A stretch of DNA of 64,000 nt from an uncultured Aquimarina sp. (lineage in GTDB: Bacteria > Bacteroidota > Bacteroidia > Flavobacteriales > Flavobacteriaceae), in NCBI GenBank assembly GCA_947499005.1, contig CANMML010000015.1, positions 37,995-101,994 on the forward strand, written 5' to 3'. Made by a program: the position numbers and the translations under genes. Of the stretch, positions 34,280 to 43,019 are shown one piece after another (position 1 is the stretch's first letter; the number at the start of each line of letters is the position of its first letter). Below the pieces are notes generated by a model. It saw only the letters and a program-made list of their open reading frames with translations. It searched no databases and had not been told where the DNA came from.

Positions 34280-35041
34280 ATGTTGGTAGATCATTTGATG
34301 GTGTATCCTATAAAATCGGGGAGTAGCGTTTTTCAAGACAAGGTTTCGGTGTTGTCAACGGGATTTAAGTATGATCGTTTCTTGGCGTTAATTAATGAAC
34401 AAAAGCAAATAATTACGGCTAGAGAAGATGCAAGGCTTTTAGACATAGAAAGTGAAATATGTTCGGACAAAATTGATTTTTCAGTAGGAGAAAATAGAGT
34501 TACTTGTAATTTTAGATGTGCAGAAGAAGTATTAAAGGTCTTACTTTTTGGTAGCCCTATGAATGTTTATGGCGTTAATGATATTTTGGATAAGTGGTTT
34601 TCAAACTATTTAGGTTATCCCGTGAGATTGATTGTTTTTAATAATTTTAAAAAGGATTCGATTGCCGAGCGAAGTTTTGTAGATGATGGTGCTATTCACT
34701 TAGTAAATCAAAGTTCTATAGATGATCTGAATACACGTTTAGAAAAACAGTCTTCAATAGAAAATTTTAGACCAAATATTGTAGTAAGTGGTTTTAAAGC
34801 ATATGAAGAGGATAAATGGAAGAAAATAAAAATAGGTAAGCAACTTTTTGAAGTTGTTTCAAAGTGTCCTAGATGTTCTATGACTTCTATTACATTTAAA
34901 GATAGACGTAAGAATAATGAAATCTTAAAAGCATTATCACAATATAAAAGGCAAGAGAATAACGTGTATTTTGGAATTTATTTAAAACCAATAAATGAAG
35001 AAGTTTTACATAAAGGCGATAAGATTGAAATTATAGAGTGA
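34280..35041 (+). CDS. MOSC-domain protein
   Basis: A 253-aa protein with the MOSC N-terminal beta-barrel (M-V-Y-P-I-K-S-G near residue 8, and G-F-K-Y-D-R) and the MOSC domain. The conserved F-R-P-N-I-V-V-S and a C-P-R-C-S-M-T motif place it with molybdenum-cofactor-sulfurase-C-terminal/mARC-type proteins. The Cys should bind Moco or transfer sulfur. It is the first gene of a four-gene run with tight spacing (35038 overlap, 35476, 35976). Confidence 0.9.
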   Translation: MLVDHLMVYPIKSGSSVFQDKVSVLSTGFKYDRFLALINEQKQIITAREDARLLDIESEICSDKIDFSVGENRVTCNFRCAEEVLKVLLFGSPMNVYGVNDILDKWFSNYLGYPVRLIVFNNFKKDSIAERSFVDDGAIHLVNQSSIDDLNTRLEKQSSIENFRPNIVVSGFKAYEEDKWKKIKIGKQLFEVVSKCPRCSMTSITFKDRRKNNEILKALSQYKRQENNVYFGIYLKPINEEVLHKGDKIEIIE

Positions 35042-35049
35042 AGTCAGTT

Positions 35050-35463
35050 ATGGATTTTCAAATCAAAATAATAGAAGCTAGAGAAACCTATAGTTTGCGA
35101 CATGAAGTGATGTGGCCGAATATGCCTTTAGAGTATATAATGCTAGACAACGATAAGGAAGGAATTCATTTTGGACTTTGGGAAGCATCAGATCTTGTTT
35201 CAGTAATTTCATTATTTATTATTGACAGGACAGCGCAGTTTAGAAAGTTTGCTACTAAAACTTCTAGGCAGGGGAAAGGATATGGATCTCAATTATTGAA
35301 TCATGTTATGTTATATGCGGAGGATAATAATATTGATACGTTGTGGTGCAATGCTAGAGAAGATAAATCTTTGTTTTATATGAAGTTTGGAATGAAACGA
35401 ACCAATAAAAGGTTTACTAAGGGAGGAATTGATTATGTAATAATGGAACGATCTTTCATATAA
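35050..35463 (+). CDS. GNAT-family N-acetyltransferase
   Basis: A 137-aa GNAT protein with the acetyl-CoA pocket R-Q-G-K-G-Y-G-S-Q-L-L and the C-terminal L-W-C-N-A-R-E strand. The ATG at 35050 opens the usual I-K-I-I-E-A-R-E-T-Y-S-L-R start. A GTG at 35038 overlapping the MOSC stop is an alternative. The acceptor substrate is unknown. Confidence 0.85.
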   Translation: MDFQIKIIEARETYSLRHEVMWPNMPLEYIMLDNDKEGIHFGLWEASDLVSVISLFIIDRTAQFRKFATKTSRQGKGYGSQLLNHVMLYAEDNNIDTLWCNAREDKSLFYMKFGMKRTNKRFTKGGIDYVIMERSFI

Positions 35464-35475
35464 CTATTATAAATA

Positions 35476-35979
35476 ATGAATACTATAATCATTTTAGGAA
35501 GTGCTGGAAATGATGGAGATACGATGAAAGTATCAACATTAATATCCGAAAAGATAGATTGTAGTCTTTTGAACTTAAATCAGTATCGAATTGCTCCATA
35601 TGATTATAGTGGAATTTATGAAAATGATGATTTTATCCATCTTATGGAGGAGGTAATTCTAAAACAAGATCATATCATTTTTGCAACTCCAGTATATTGG
35701 TATGCGATGAGTGGAGTAATGAAACAATTTTTTGATCGTTTTACGGATTTGATAACAATACGAAAAGATTTAGGAAGAAAATTAGCAGGCAAACAAGTGC
35801 ATGTAATTACAACTTCTAGTGGAGATCATTTGGCAGAACAGTTTTGGTTACCTTTTCAAAAGACATGTGATTATTTAAACATGGAATTTAAAGGAGGGTA
35901 TCATTTTAAAAATACAATTCCTTTAGATCTTGAAATCGAAAATTTCATAAAAGAAAGTAAACTAAATGTAGAATTATGA
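35476..35979 (+). CDS. NAD(P)H-dependent FMN reductase / flavodoxin-like protein
   Basis: A 167-aa flavodoxin-fold protein: I-I-L-G-S-A-G-N-D-G-D-T at the phosphate loop, then F-A-T-P-V-Y-W-Y-A-M-S-G and a flavin-binding loop. It probably transfers electrons from NAD(P)H through FMN. Its place in the MOSC operon suggests it could reduce a Moco or other redox partner, which is inference. Confidence 0.85.
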   Translation: MNTIIILGSAGNDGDTMKVSTLISEKIDCSLLNLNQYRIAPYDYSGIYENDDFIHLMEEVILKQDHIIFATPVYWYAMSGVMKQFFDRFTDLITIRKDLGRKLAGKQVHVITTSSGDHLAEQFWLPFQKTCDYLNMEFKGGYHFKNTIPLDLEIENFIKESKLNVEL

Positions 35980-36278
35980 TTCAAGAAGTAGTTATTCTAA
36001 ATATAATTCCAGAGAAAAATGCTGTCTTTTTAAAAGACTTTAAAAAAGCAAGTCTATTCATTTCTAAAATAGAAGGATATATCAAGCATAGTTTAAGTCA
36101 ATGTTTGGAAGATGAAAATAAGTATTTCTTATATGTAGAGTGGAAAACACTAAAAAGTCATACAGTTAATTTTAGAGAATCTGGAAATTACCAATCATGG
36201 AAAGCTTTATTGCATAAATACTACGACCCATTCCCCGAAGTAGCACATTATCGAATGGTATTTCAATCCAAATTTTAA
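35976..36278 (+). CDS. Antibiotic-biosynthesis-monooxygenase-like (ABM) protein
   Basis: A 100-aa dimeric ferredoxin-like ABM fold protein: F-L-K-D-F-K-K-A-S, then Y-I-K-H-S-L-S-Q-C-L-E-D-E-N-K-Y-F-L-Y-V-E-W and a terminal Y-R-M-V-F. It overlaps the previous gene by 4 bases (ATGA). Members act as small oxygenases or heme-degrading-type proteins; the substrate cannot be read here. Confidence 0.75.
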   Translation: MIQEVVILNIIPEKNAVFLKDFKKASLFISKIEGYIKHSLSQCLEDENKYFLYVEWKTLKSHTVNFRESGNYQSWKALLHKYYDPFPEVAHYRMVFQSKF

Positions 36279-36421
36279 GGCTAGTTATAGTTAATTAGAG
36301 ATCTACTTTTGGTTTTATTCTGAATTTTCTTACTGCTGATAATGCATTTTAAAGTTAGGTGTTTTTTATTGTAAATATCTGGAAGTGTATGTAGTAATTT
36401 TGTTTGTTGATATGTTTTCCC

Positions 36422-36540
36422 TCTAACTATAATATTTTCGGATAAAATAACATTAATATGGAATAATGGAGTGGTAATATATAGCATACTACCAGCATAC
36501 ATTTGTAGTGTAATCAACGCACAACTAAAAAGAAGTAGTT
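36422..36540 (+). promoter_or_regulatory. Duplicated promoter block, copy 3
   Basis: Matches the block before copy 2 (33450-33570) with a few substitutions and one small deletion near the ATG. The -7 box TACATTTG is at 36498-36505. Confidence 0.75.
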
Positions 36541-37125
36541 ATGAATAAAATCATCAAAAAAGGATTGTTAAGTGTAGCACTTTTAGCAACCGTAGTAGCT
36601 CAAGCAACAAGCAAAATTGTAGTTAAATCTTCTATAGATAAGAAAGTAGAGATTTCTGTAGCAAGTGTAGAAGGTGGTGAAGTACTTTCTATAATAGATA
36701 CTAAAGATGAGGTATTATTTTCAGAGCACTTAGAAAAAGGAAATTGGTTACGAAAGACATTCGATTTTTCGACGGCACCAGAAGGAATTTATTTCATCCA
36801 GTCTAAAGGAGAAAGCAAAATAGAAGTTACACCAGTTATCGTAGCTAAAGATAAAGTGACTGTATTGGACGAGTCAAAGAAAGTATACAAAGCTCCTTCA
36901 GTGAAATTAGACGATAGAATAGCAAAAGTTTTAATTAACAACTTTAACAAGTCTGAAGTTAAATTGACGATTATCGATGAGGCTGGAGAAGAAATTTACA
37001 CTATTCACAATAAAGACCTAGTAACTTATAACGCTTTTAACTTTGATAAGTTACCAGCAGGAAGTTATACGATTGTTACGAAAATAGCAGATTATAGTTT
37101 CGAAGATACTATAGCTTTAAAATAA
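36541..37125 (+). CDS. Secreted two-domain beta protein, copy 3
   Basis: A 194-aa paralogue with the same signal peptide but a more divergent body (for example V-E-I-S-V-A-S-V-E-G-G in place of V-E-I-S-L-S-D-V-V). It is separated from copy 2 by the MOSC operon. Near-identical upstream DNA and signal peptide with a divergent mature protein suggest that the 5' region is kept similar by recombination or selection. Confidence 0.8.
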   Translation: MNKIIKKGLLSVALLATVVAQATSKIVVKSSIDKKVEISVASVEGGEVLSIIDTKDEVLFSEHLEKGNWLRKTFDFSTAPEGIYFIQSKGESKIEVTPVIVAKDKVTVLDESKKVYKAPSVKLDDRIAKVLINNFNKSEVKLTIIDEAGEEIYTIHNKDLVTYNAFNFDKLPAGSYTIVTKIADYSFEDTIALK

Positions 37126-37154
37126 ATAAGCTTACAAACATTCGATAAAAAATT

Positions 37155-37185
37155 AAAACCTAGCTAAAAAAAGCTAGGTTTTTTT
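37155..37185 (+). terminator. Terminator of copy 3
   Basis: AAAACCTAGCT (37155-37165) pairs with AGCTAGGTTTT (37172-37182), followed by T residues. Confidence 0.85.
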
Positions 37186-37203
37186 GTTTTGTTTAGCTTC
37201 TAT

Positions 37204-37237
37204 TTTTGGGTTAAATGAAACGATACCGTTACTTTTG
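37204..37237 (+). promoter_or_regulatory. aroC promoter
   Basis: TTTTG (37204-37208) and TACTTTTG (37230-37237) with 21 bp between them resemble the Bacteroidota -33/-7 boxes. The position excludes the upstream ATG at 37215 as translation start. Confidence 0.65.
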
Positions 37238-37253
37238 CACAAAATATTTTTTT

Positions 37254-38321
37254 ATGGCAGGGAATAGCATTGGAAAACTATTTAAGTTGACAACTTTTGG
37301 AGAATCTCATGGAGTAGCCATTGGGGGAGTAATCGATGGATGTCCAGCGGGTATCTCAATTGATTTAGAGTTTATCCAAAAAGAGATGGATCGTAGAAAG
37401 CCAGGGCAATCTGCTATTGTAACTCAAAGAAAAGAACCCGATACAGTAGAGTTTTATTCGGGTATTTTTGATGGAGTAACTACAGGAACTCCGATAGGTT
37501 TTGTAATTAAAAATGCAAACCAAAAGTCAAAAGACTATTCACATATTAAAGATTCTTTTAGACCCTCTCATGCCGACTATACATATTTCAGAAAGTTTGG
37601 AGATGTAAGAGATTACAGAGGTGGAGGACGTTCATCAGCTAGAGAAACAGCATGTAGAGTTGTAGCTGGTGCTATTGCAAAACAAGCACTTAAAGGAATT
37701 TCTATAAATGCTTTTGTAAGTGGAGTAGGACCTTTAAAAATTGATAAACCATATACGGATATCGATTTTTCAAAAACGGAAAGTAATATTGTTCGTTGTC
37801 CAGATGAAGCAATGGCTGCTGAAATGGAAAGCTATATCAAGCAAATTCGAAAAGAAGGAGATACTGTTGGTGGTATCGTAAGTTGTGTAATCAAAGGGGT
37901 GCCTGTTGGTTTGGGAGAACCTGTTTTTGATCGCTTACATGCCGAATTAGGAAAAGCCATGTTGTCTATTAATGCCGTTAAAGGTTTTCAATACGGAAGT
38001 GGTTTTGAAGGTTCGGAAATGAAAGGAAGTCAACATAATGACTTATTTAATGCCGATGGTACTACTAAAACCAATCTTTCAGGAGGAATTCAAGGAGGGA
38101 TCTCTAATGGTATGGATATCTATTTTGATGTAGCATTTAAGCCTGTTGCAACGATAATGCAAGATCAGGATTCTATAGACAAAGAAGGAAATACAGTAAT
38201 CATGCAAGGAAAAGGAAGACATGATCCTTGTGTTGTTCCAAGAGCTGTACCTATTGTAGAAGCAATGGCTGCGGTTGTTCTATTGGATTATGATTTACAG
38301 AATAGAGCAAGTAAAATATAA
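37254..38321 (+). CDS. aroC: Chorismate synthase
   Basis: A 355-aa Aro[19 protein letters not shown] opens it; [22 protein letters not shown] and [10 protein letters not shown] are the FMN and substrate signatures. It converts EPSP to chorismate, the last shared step to aromatic amino acids and menaquinone. I start it at ATG 37254 because the promoter -7 box lies between 37215 and 37254. Confidence 0.97.
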   Translation: MAGNSIGKLFKLTTFGESHGVAIGGVIDGCPAGISIDLEFIQKEMDRRKPGQSAIVTQRKEPDTVEFYSGIFDGVTTGTPIGFVIKNANQKSKDYSHIKDSFRPSHADYTYFRKFGDVRDYRGGGRSSARETACRVVAGAIAKQALKGISINAFVSGVGPLKIDKPYTDIDFSKTESNIVRCPDEAMAAEMESYIKQIRKEGDTVGGIVSCVIKGVPVGLGEPVFDRLHAELGKAMLSINAVKGFQYGSGFEGSEMKGSQHNDLFNADGTTKTNLSGGIQGGISNGMDIYFDVAFKPVATIMQDQDSIDKEGNTVIMQGKGRHDPCVVPRAVPIVEAMAAVVLLDYDLQNRASKI

Positions 38322-38427
38322 TGTAAATTATATTTAGACTTTACTGAATATGATCTATTCTTAGAACTTTTATACTGTATAATTGTGCCGTATTTAGGTT
38401 GATTGATTATTCAGGACGTCACAAAAA

Positions 38428-38477
38428 ATCACAAAAAAACCAGTTTTATAAATTTATAAAACTGGTTTTTTTGTGAT
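38428..38477. terminator. Perfect 50-bp palindrome, bidirectional terminator
   Basis: Twenty-five bases (38428-38452) are the exact reverse complement of the next 25 (38453-38477), with no spacer. The core is CCAGTTTTATAAA and its complement, flanked by A and T runs. It separates the converging aroC and chalcone-isomerase-like genes. Confidence 0.85.
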
Positions 38478-38494
38478 GTTAAAGTTGGGGAGAT

Positions 38495-39058
38495 TTAATT
38501 ATTTCCCATCATTTTCTTTTTCAAGTCTGTACTTACAGGGTCATCACCCAACCATATTTTGAATAAAGCAAACTTAAAGTCTTGTCCTTCAATAATGCCA
38601 TAAAGCTCTTCATTATAGTAACAATGTACTCCTTTATCTTTTATGTACACAAGTTCTAGTATGTCTCCTTTTTTAATAGGCTTTGCATAATATTCGCTGA
38701 CCTTGTTAATCCGCTCTTTAAGGGGGAGAGTATTTTCATCAGTAGCTTTTTCAAAACCATCTTCAATAGCTTTAATCATTGTATCTCTATTGATCAATTT
38801 AGAAGTAATTTTAATACGGATGGACATGGTCTCATTGTCAAAAGCAGTTGCAATAGCGTCATTATTACGTTCTTTTAAATACAATCCAGCAGAATAAAGC
38901 TCTACAAAAAGCATGTTTCGGGTTCCTGCTCCATTCATTTTGAGTTCTTCTCCTTCTCGAATAATTTCATATTCCATAACAGTTCTTCCAACAGGAATCT
39001 GGGCAAAGGAAACGAAGCTTACAAATGCGGTTAAAATAAGGGTTAATGTTGTTTTCAT
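38495..39058 (-). CDS. Secreted chalcone-isomerase-like protein 1
   Basis: A 187-aa protein with a signal peptide (to about residue 19, F-A-Q) and the chalcone-isomerase-like core: L-K-M-N-G-A-G-T-R-N-M-L-F-V-E-L-Y-S-A-G-L-Y-L, with F-K-F-A-L-F-K-I-W-L-G-D-D-P-V near the end. The flavonoid enzyme activity is not expected; the fold probably binds lipids. It is a tandem paralogue of the next gene. Confidence 0.85.
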   Translation of the reverse strand: MKTTLTLILTAFVSFVSFAQIPVGRTVMEYEIIREGEELKMNGAGTRNMLFVELYSAGLYLKERNNDAIATAFDNETMSIRIKITSKLINRDTMIKAIEDGFEKATDENTLPLKERINKVSEYYAKPIKKGDILELVYIKDKGVHCYYNEELYGIIEGQDFKFALFKIWLGDDPVSTDLKKKMMGNN

Positions 39059-39097
39059 GATAAATAGGTTTTGGGGGCTTTTATGAATACAAAAGTA

Positions 39098-39664
39098 TTA
39101 ATTTTTTAGGAGGTTTTCTTTTAATCCCTCATCTACAGGGTTTTGAGCTAGCCAGATGTTAAATACGGCTTTCTTAAAATCTAATCCAGCAATGGTTCCT
39201 TTGTAGTTTCCATTTTTAGAAATGCTAAGTCCTTCACTAGGAAGATAGACAATATCGTAAATGTCATCTATTTCGATTTCACCACCTAAGAAGTTTATGA
39301 ACTCATCAAGTTTCGGTTGTAATGTTTTTACAGTAGCTTCTGAATTTGTCTTTTCGAAACCATCTTGTACAGCACCAATTAATTTTTCTGTCGAAATTAA
39401 TCCAGAGGTAATATGTAAACGAATTCCAGTTGGCTTATCAGCGCTTACAATTTGTGAAGCGTCGTTGCTTTTTTGAGAAAGGTATAATCCAGCAGAATAT
39501 AATTTAAACCAAAGTTTTTTTCTAATTCCAGCCCCATTTAAATCTAATGACTGTTCTTTAAAAGTAAGCGTACTAGGTAAAGTCGCATCTCCAACTTTTA
39601 CTTGAGCACTGGAGGTGATAATTGTAGTTAATACTACAGTAATAAAAACAAATAATTTTTTCAT
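39098..39664 (-). CDS. Secreted chalcone-isomerase-like protein 2
   Basis: A 188-aa paralogue (L-N-G-A-G-I-R-K-K-L-W-F-K-L-Y-S-A-G-L-Y-L, and F-K-K-A-V-F-N-I-W-L-A-Q-N-P-V), also with a signal peptide. Overall identity to its neighbour is moderate, so the duplication is old. It follows the YihY gene by 4 bp and may share its transcript. Confidence 0.85.
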   Translation of the reverse strand: MKKLFVFITVVLTTIITSSAQVKVGDATLPSTLTFKEQSLDLNGAGIRKKLWFKLYSAGLYLSQKSNDASQIVSADKPTGIRLHITSGLISTEKLIGAVQDGFEKTNSEATVKTLQPKLDEFINFLGGEIEIDDIYDIVYLPSEGLSISKNGNYKGTIAGLDFKKAVFNIWLAQNPVDEGLKENLLKN

Positions 39665-39668
39665 AATA

Positions 39669-40586
39669 TCATTTTTTTGATGAGCGTTTTAATTTAGCTA
39701 GTGTTGCATTTAATTCGTATCCTAACAATACTAAATTCGAATTTACATAGATATACAGCAATAAGATTAATAAAGCCCCTATCGAACCGTATATTTCATT
39801 ATACCTAGAAAAGTTATCTATATAAAAACCAAATAGGTAAGTAGTAACTAATATAAGAAAAGTTGTTAAAATAGCTCCGGGTGAAAAAAAACTAACAACA
39901 CGTCCTTCCTTAGTTCCAAAATAAAATAAAGTTGCAGTAGTACTAAACACCATAAGAATGTAAAAACATGTGCGACCGAATTTTAACCAAAAAATGGTAC
40001 CTCCTATCAATATATGCTCGTATGTAGTTACCAAATATGTAAAATAGAAAGTAACGTATATTGTTGCAAACAAGAACAATGCCAAAATAATGGCAACCCC
40101 TAAAGCTAACCAATACTGCTTTACAAGGCTATAACTAAACTCGGTATGATATGAGTTGTCAAAGCCCGAAAACACAGCGTTAATTCCGTTAGTCATTAAA
40201 AAAATGGAAAGTAAGAAAGTCGATGAAAGCAACCCACCACGTTTATTTTTAACAATATCAGCGATAATACTATCGAAAAATTCAGAAGTATTTGGCGGTA
40301 ATAATTCATTAATAAAATTCAAAAATTCTAACTGAAAATTATCAATCGGGATGTATGGAATTAAATTTAGAAGGAATAGCAGAAAAGGAAAAATAGCAAC
40401 AAATACGCTAAATGAAATCCCGGAGGCACGTGTTGAAAAAGCGCCGTAAATAATCCCTTTCAGGTACATATATAACAGATCATAGAGCGACAGTCCATTC
40501 AATCCAGGGATTTTTATAGACTCTAATCCTAATTTCCCCAATCGAATGATTCGGTTCTTTTTTAAACGCTCCAGAAAGCTACTCAT
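39669..40586 (-). CDS. YihY/BrkB-family membrane protein
   Basis: A 305-aa membrane protein with six predicted helices: F-S-T-R-A-S-G-I-S-F-S-V-F-V-A-I-F-P-F is the family hallmark, and G-S-I-G-A-L-L-I-L-L-L-Y-I-Y lies near the end. The old name RNase BN for this family was a misassignment. It overlaps nadC by one base (ATG at the nadC stop). The physiological role is unsettled. Confidence 0.9.
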   Translation of the reverse strand: MSSFLERLKKNRIIRLGKLGLESIKIPGLNGLSLYDLLYMYLKGIIYGAFSTRASGISFSVFVAIFPFLLFLLNLIPYIPIDNFQLEFLNFINELLPPNTSEFFDSIIADIVKNKRGGLLSSTFLLSIFLMTNGINAVFSGFDNSYHTEFSYSLVKQYWLALGVAIILALFLFATIYVTFYFTYLVTTYEHILIGGTIFWLKFGRTCFYILMVFSTTATLFYFGTKEGRVVSFFSPGAILTTFLILVTTYLFGFYIDNFSRYNEIYGSIGALLILLLYIYVNSNLVLLGYELNATLAKLKRSSKK

Positions 40587-41443
40587 TATACTGCTTTTAA
40601 GCTTAAGTCAAGATTGTATACAGAGTGGGTTAAAGCACCACTACTAATGTAATTTACACCACATTCTGCATATCCTCGAATAGTAGTTTCGTCAATTCCT
40701 CCACTAGATTCGGTCAAGCATTGATCTCCAATTAATGAAACTGCTGTTTTTGTATCCTCGTAGTTGAAGTTATCAATTAAAATACGATATACCCCTTCGG
40801 ATTTTAAAATTTCTTTAATCTCATCAAGATCACGAGCTTCCACAATGATTTTAAGATCACGTCCTGTTTCTTTTAGATATGTTTTAGTTTGGTCTATAGC
40901 TTGGGTAATTCCACCCGCAAAATCAATATGATTGTCTTTCAACATAATCATATCATATAAGGCAAAACGATGGTTTTCTCCACCTCCAATAGTTACAGCC
41001 CATTTTTCAAGAGCACGAATTCCAGGAGTTGTTTTTCGAGTGTCTAAAATTTTTGTGTTTGTTCCCTCTAATAAGTCAACAAACTTTTTCGTTTTGGTTG
41101 CAATAGCACTCATGCGCTGCATGGCATTTAATACTAAACGTTCTGCTTTTAAAATAGACAACGAACTGCCCGAAACATAAAACGCGATGTCTCCATATTT
41201 GACTGCTTCTCCATCTTCAATAAGTACTTCTACTTCAAGTTTCGGGTCTACATAAGTACACACCAATTTGGCAAATTCAACACCAGCTAAAATGCCTTCA
41301 TCTTTTACTAATAATTTTGCTTTTCCTTGAGTTTCAGTTGGGATACAAGCTAAAGAACTATGATCTCCATCACCTACATCTTCTCGGATGGCATTGGCGA
41401 TAATCAATTGAATTTCTTTATCAAACTGAGCTTTACTAATCAT
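40586..41443 (-). CDS. nadC: Nicotinate-nucleotide pyrophosphorylase (quinolinate phosphoribosyltransferase)
   Basis: A 285-aa NadC: G-D-G-D-H-S-S at the start, L-N-A-M-Q-R-M-S-A-I-A-T, D-T-R-K-T-T-P-G-I-R, H-R-F-A-L-Y-D-M-I-M-L-K-D-N-H and E-S-S-G-G-I in order. It makes nicotinate mononucleotide from quinolinate, also the substrate of the CobT enzyme in this window. Confidence 0.97.
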   Translation of the reverse strand: MISKAQFDKEIQLIIANAIREDVGDGDHSSLACIPTETQGKAKLLVKDEGILAGVEFAKLVCTYVDPKLEVEVLIEDGEAVKYGDIAFYVSGSSLSILKAERLVLNAMQRMSAIATKTKKFVDLLEGTNTKILDTRKTTPGIRALEKWAVTIGGGENHRFALYDMIMLKDNHIDFAGGITQAIDQTKTYLKETGRDLKIIVEARDLDEIKEILKSEGVYRILIDNFNYEDTKTAVSLIGDQCLTESSGGIDETTIRGYAECGVNYISSGALTHSVYNLDLSLKAV

Positions 41444-41491
41444 TTTGGATACCTATTTTTGTATAATGCAAATTAACTATAATTTACCATA

Positions 41492-41965
41492 ATGACGATT
41501 ACATTACTAGCAATTGGTAAAACAGATAATACTCATTTGATTTCTTTGATAGAGGAGTATAAAAAGCGCCTTGGATTTTATGTAAAATTCAAGTTGGAAA
41601 TCATTCCTGATATCAAAAATGCTAAGAAATTAAGCGAGAAAGAACAGAAGTCAAAAGAAGGAGATTTAATTTTAAATAAACTTCAGAAAAGTGATACGCT
41701 TATTTTGTTAGATGAAAACGGAAAGCAATTCGATTCTGTTGCTTTTTCAAGTTACCTGCAAAAGCATATGAATAGTGGTATTAAGAATTTGTTTTTTGTG
41801 ATTGGTGGTCCCTATGGGTTTAGCGAAGAAGTCTATCAGAGATCCAATGGGAAGATATCTCTTAGTAAAATGACCTTTTCACATCAAATGGTACGTTTGT
41901 TTTTTATAGAACAATTGTATCGTGGGTTTACCATTTTAAGAAATGAACCTTATCATCATAGATAG
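41492..41965 (+). CDS. rlmH: 23S rRNA (pseudouridine1915-N3)-methyltransferase
   Basis: A 157-aa RlmH (SPOUT fold): L-L-D-E-N-G-K-Q-F-D-S, F-V-I-G-G-P-Y-G-F-S, and the C-terminal H-Q-M-V-R-L-F-F-I-E-Q-L-Y-R-G with N-E-P-Y-H-H. It methylates helix 69 of 23S rRNA. Confidence 0.96.
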   Translation: MTITLLAIGKTDNTHLISLIEEYKKRLGFYVKFKLEIIPDIKNAKKLSEKEQKSKEGDLILNKLQKSDTLILLDENGKQFDSVAFSSYLQKHMNSGIKNLFFVIGGPYGFSEEVYQRSNGKISLSKMTFSHQMVRLFFIEQLYRGFTILRNEPYHHR

Positions 41966-42096
41966 AGTCATTAGATATTAGTAGTTAGAACGCTTTGCTA
42001 TTAGTTGCCTAAAAGCTTAATTTAATCATAACTTATTAGTGTTATTGTTCTAAAGACTAAAGACTAATGACTATATACTAAAGACTATAATATAGA
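41966..42096. repeat. Word-repeat palindrome E
   Basis: The left part reads AGTCATTAGATATTAG, then TAGTTAGAA. The right part (42048-42086) consists of TTCTAAAGACTAAAGACTAA followed by TGACTATATACTAAAGACT. The right reverse complement also begins AGTC-n-TTAG and ends TTAGAA. The element occupies the entire gap between rlmH and maf. Confidence 0.6.
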
Positions 42097-42669
42097 ATGA
42101 AAATAATTCTAGCCTCAGGCTCTCCGCGAAGACAACAATTTTTAAAAGATTTAGAATTAGATTTTGAAATCAAATTAAGAACTATAGAAGAGCTATATCC
42201 GCCAGAACTTCAAGGAGCAGAAATCACAGATTATTTATCCAAGTTAAAGGCATCTGCTTATGAAGCAGATTTGCAAAATGATGAAATCGTCATAACTAGT
42301 GATACCATTGTATGGCATCATCAAAAAGCCTTAGGGAAACCCAAATCCTCTGAAGAAGCTATAGAAATGATTTCAAGCTTTAGTGATGATTGGCACGAGG
42401 TGATTTCTTCTGTGTGTTTTACAACAAGCAATCGACAAATAGTTAAGCATTATACGACAAGAGTTCATTTTAAAGCGCTAACCAAAGCAGAAATTGAGCA
42501 TTATGTTTCTAAATACAAACCTTTAGACAAAGCAGGTGCCTATGGAATTCAAGAGTGGATTGGTTTGATTGGTGTAGATCGTATAGAAGGTAGCTACTTT
42601 AATGTAGTAGGATTGCCCACTCATATTGTTTACGAAACGTTAAACGAGCTCGTAGAAACCCAAGCTTAG
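42097..42669 (+). CDS. maf: Maf-type nucleotide pyrophosphatase
   Basis: A 190-aa Maf/Ham1-fold protein: I-I-L-A-S-G-S-P-R-R opens it, with S-D-T-I-V-W as the catalytic loop and D-K-A-G-A-Y-G-I-Q later. It hydrolyses non-canonical nucleoside triphosphates (dTTP/UTP-type specificity) to the monophosphate. Confidence 0.95.
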   Translation: MKIILASGSPRRQQFLKDLELDFEIKLRTIEELYPPELQGAEITDYLSKLKASAYEADLQNDEIVITSDTIVWHHQKALGKPKSSEEAIEMISSFSDDWHEVISSVCFTTSNRQIVKHYTTRVHFKALTKAEIEHYVSKYKPLDKAGAYGIQEWIGLIGVDRIEGSYFNVVGLPTHIVYETLNELVETQA

Positions 42670-43019
42670 TGTATCTTTAATGTCCATTACGCATTAGACA
42701 GGGGGCTGTCGCGCTTATTGAATCTTTAGTAAATTCCTATTGCAAATAGTGTTATGAGGTTTTTAGTCTGTATGATGGAGTAATTCTAAGGTAAAACTTA
42801 GGTGATTTCATTTAAAAGTAAAACTACTTTTGTTAAAGAAATTTCTTTGAGGTTTCGTTATGCTGAATTTATTTCAGCACCCTATAATAAGAAAAGATCG
42901 TGGGATGCTGAAATAAATTCAGCATGACGCCCAAAAAAGATATGATTTCTTCTAGAAAAAGTTAAATGAAATTGTCCTGGGATCAAACTAACTATAATTC
43001 GGCTTTAAAATATTCTATT
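42670..43019. other. 350-bp intergenic region with REP-like palindrome
   Basis: No gene is visible. The region carries the REP-like pair at 42856-42929. Confidence 0.6.
42856..42929. repeat. REP-like palindromic element
   Basis: TGCTGAATTTATTTCAGCA (42861-42879) is inverted as TGCTGAAATAAATTCAGCA (42906-42924), with matching flanks (CGTTA/GACG, CCC/GGG). Each arm is itself nearly palindromic. TGCTGAAT...TTCAGCA strings of this type recur in flavobacterial intergenic DNA. Confidence 0.75.
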
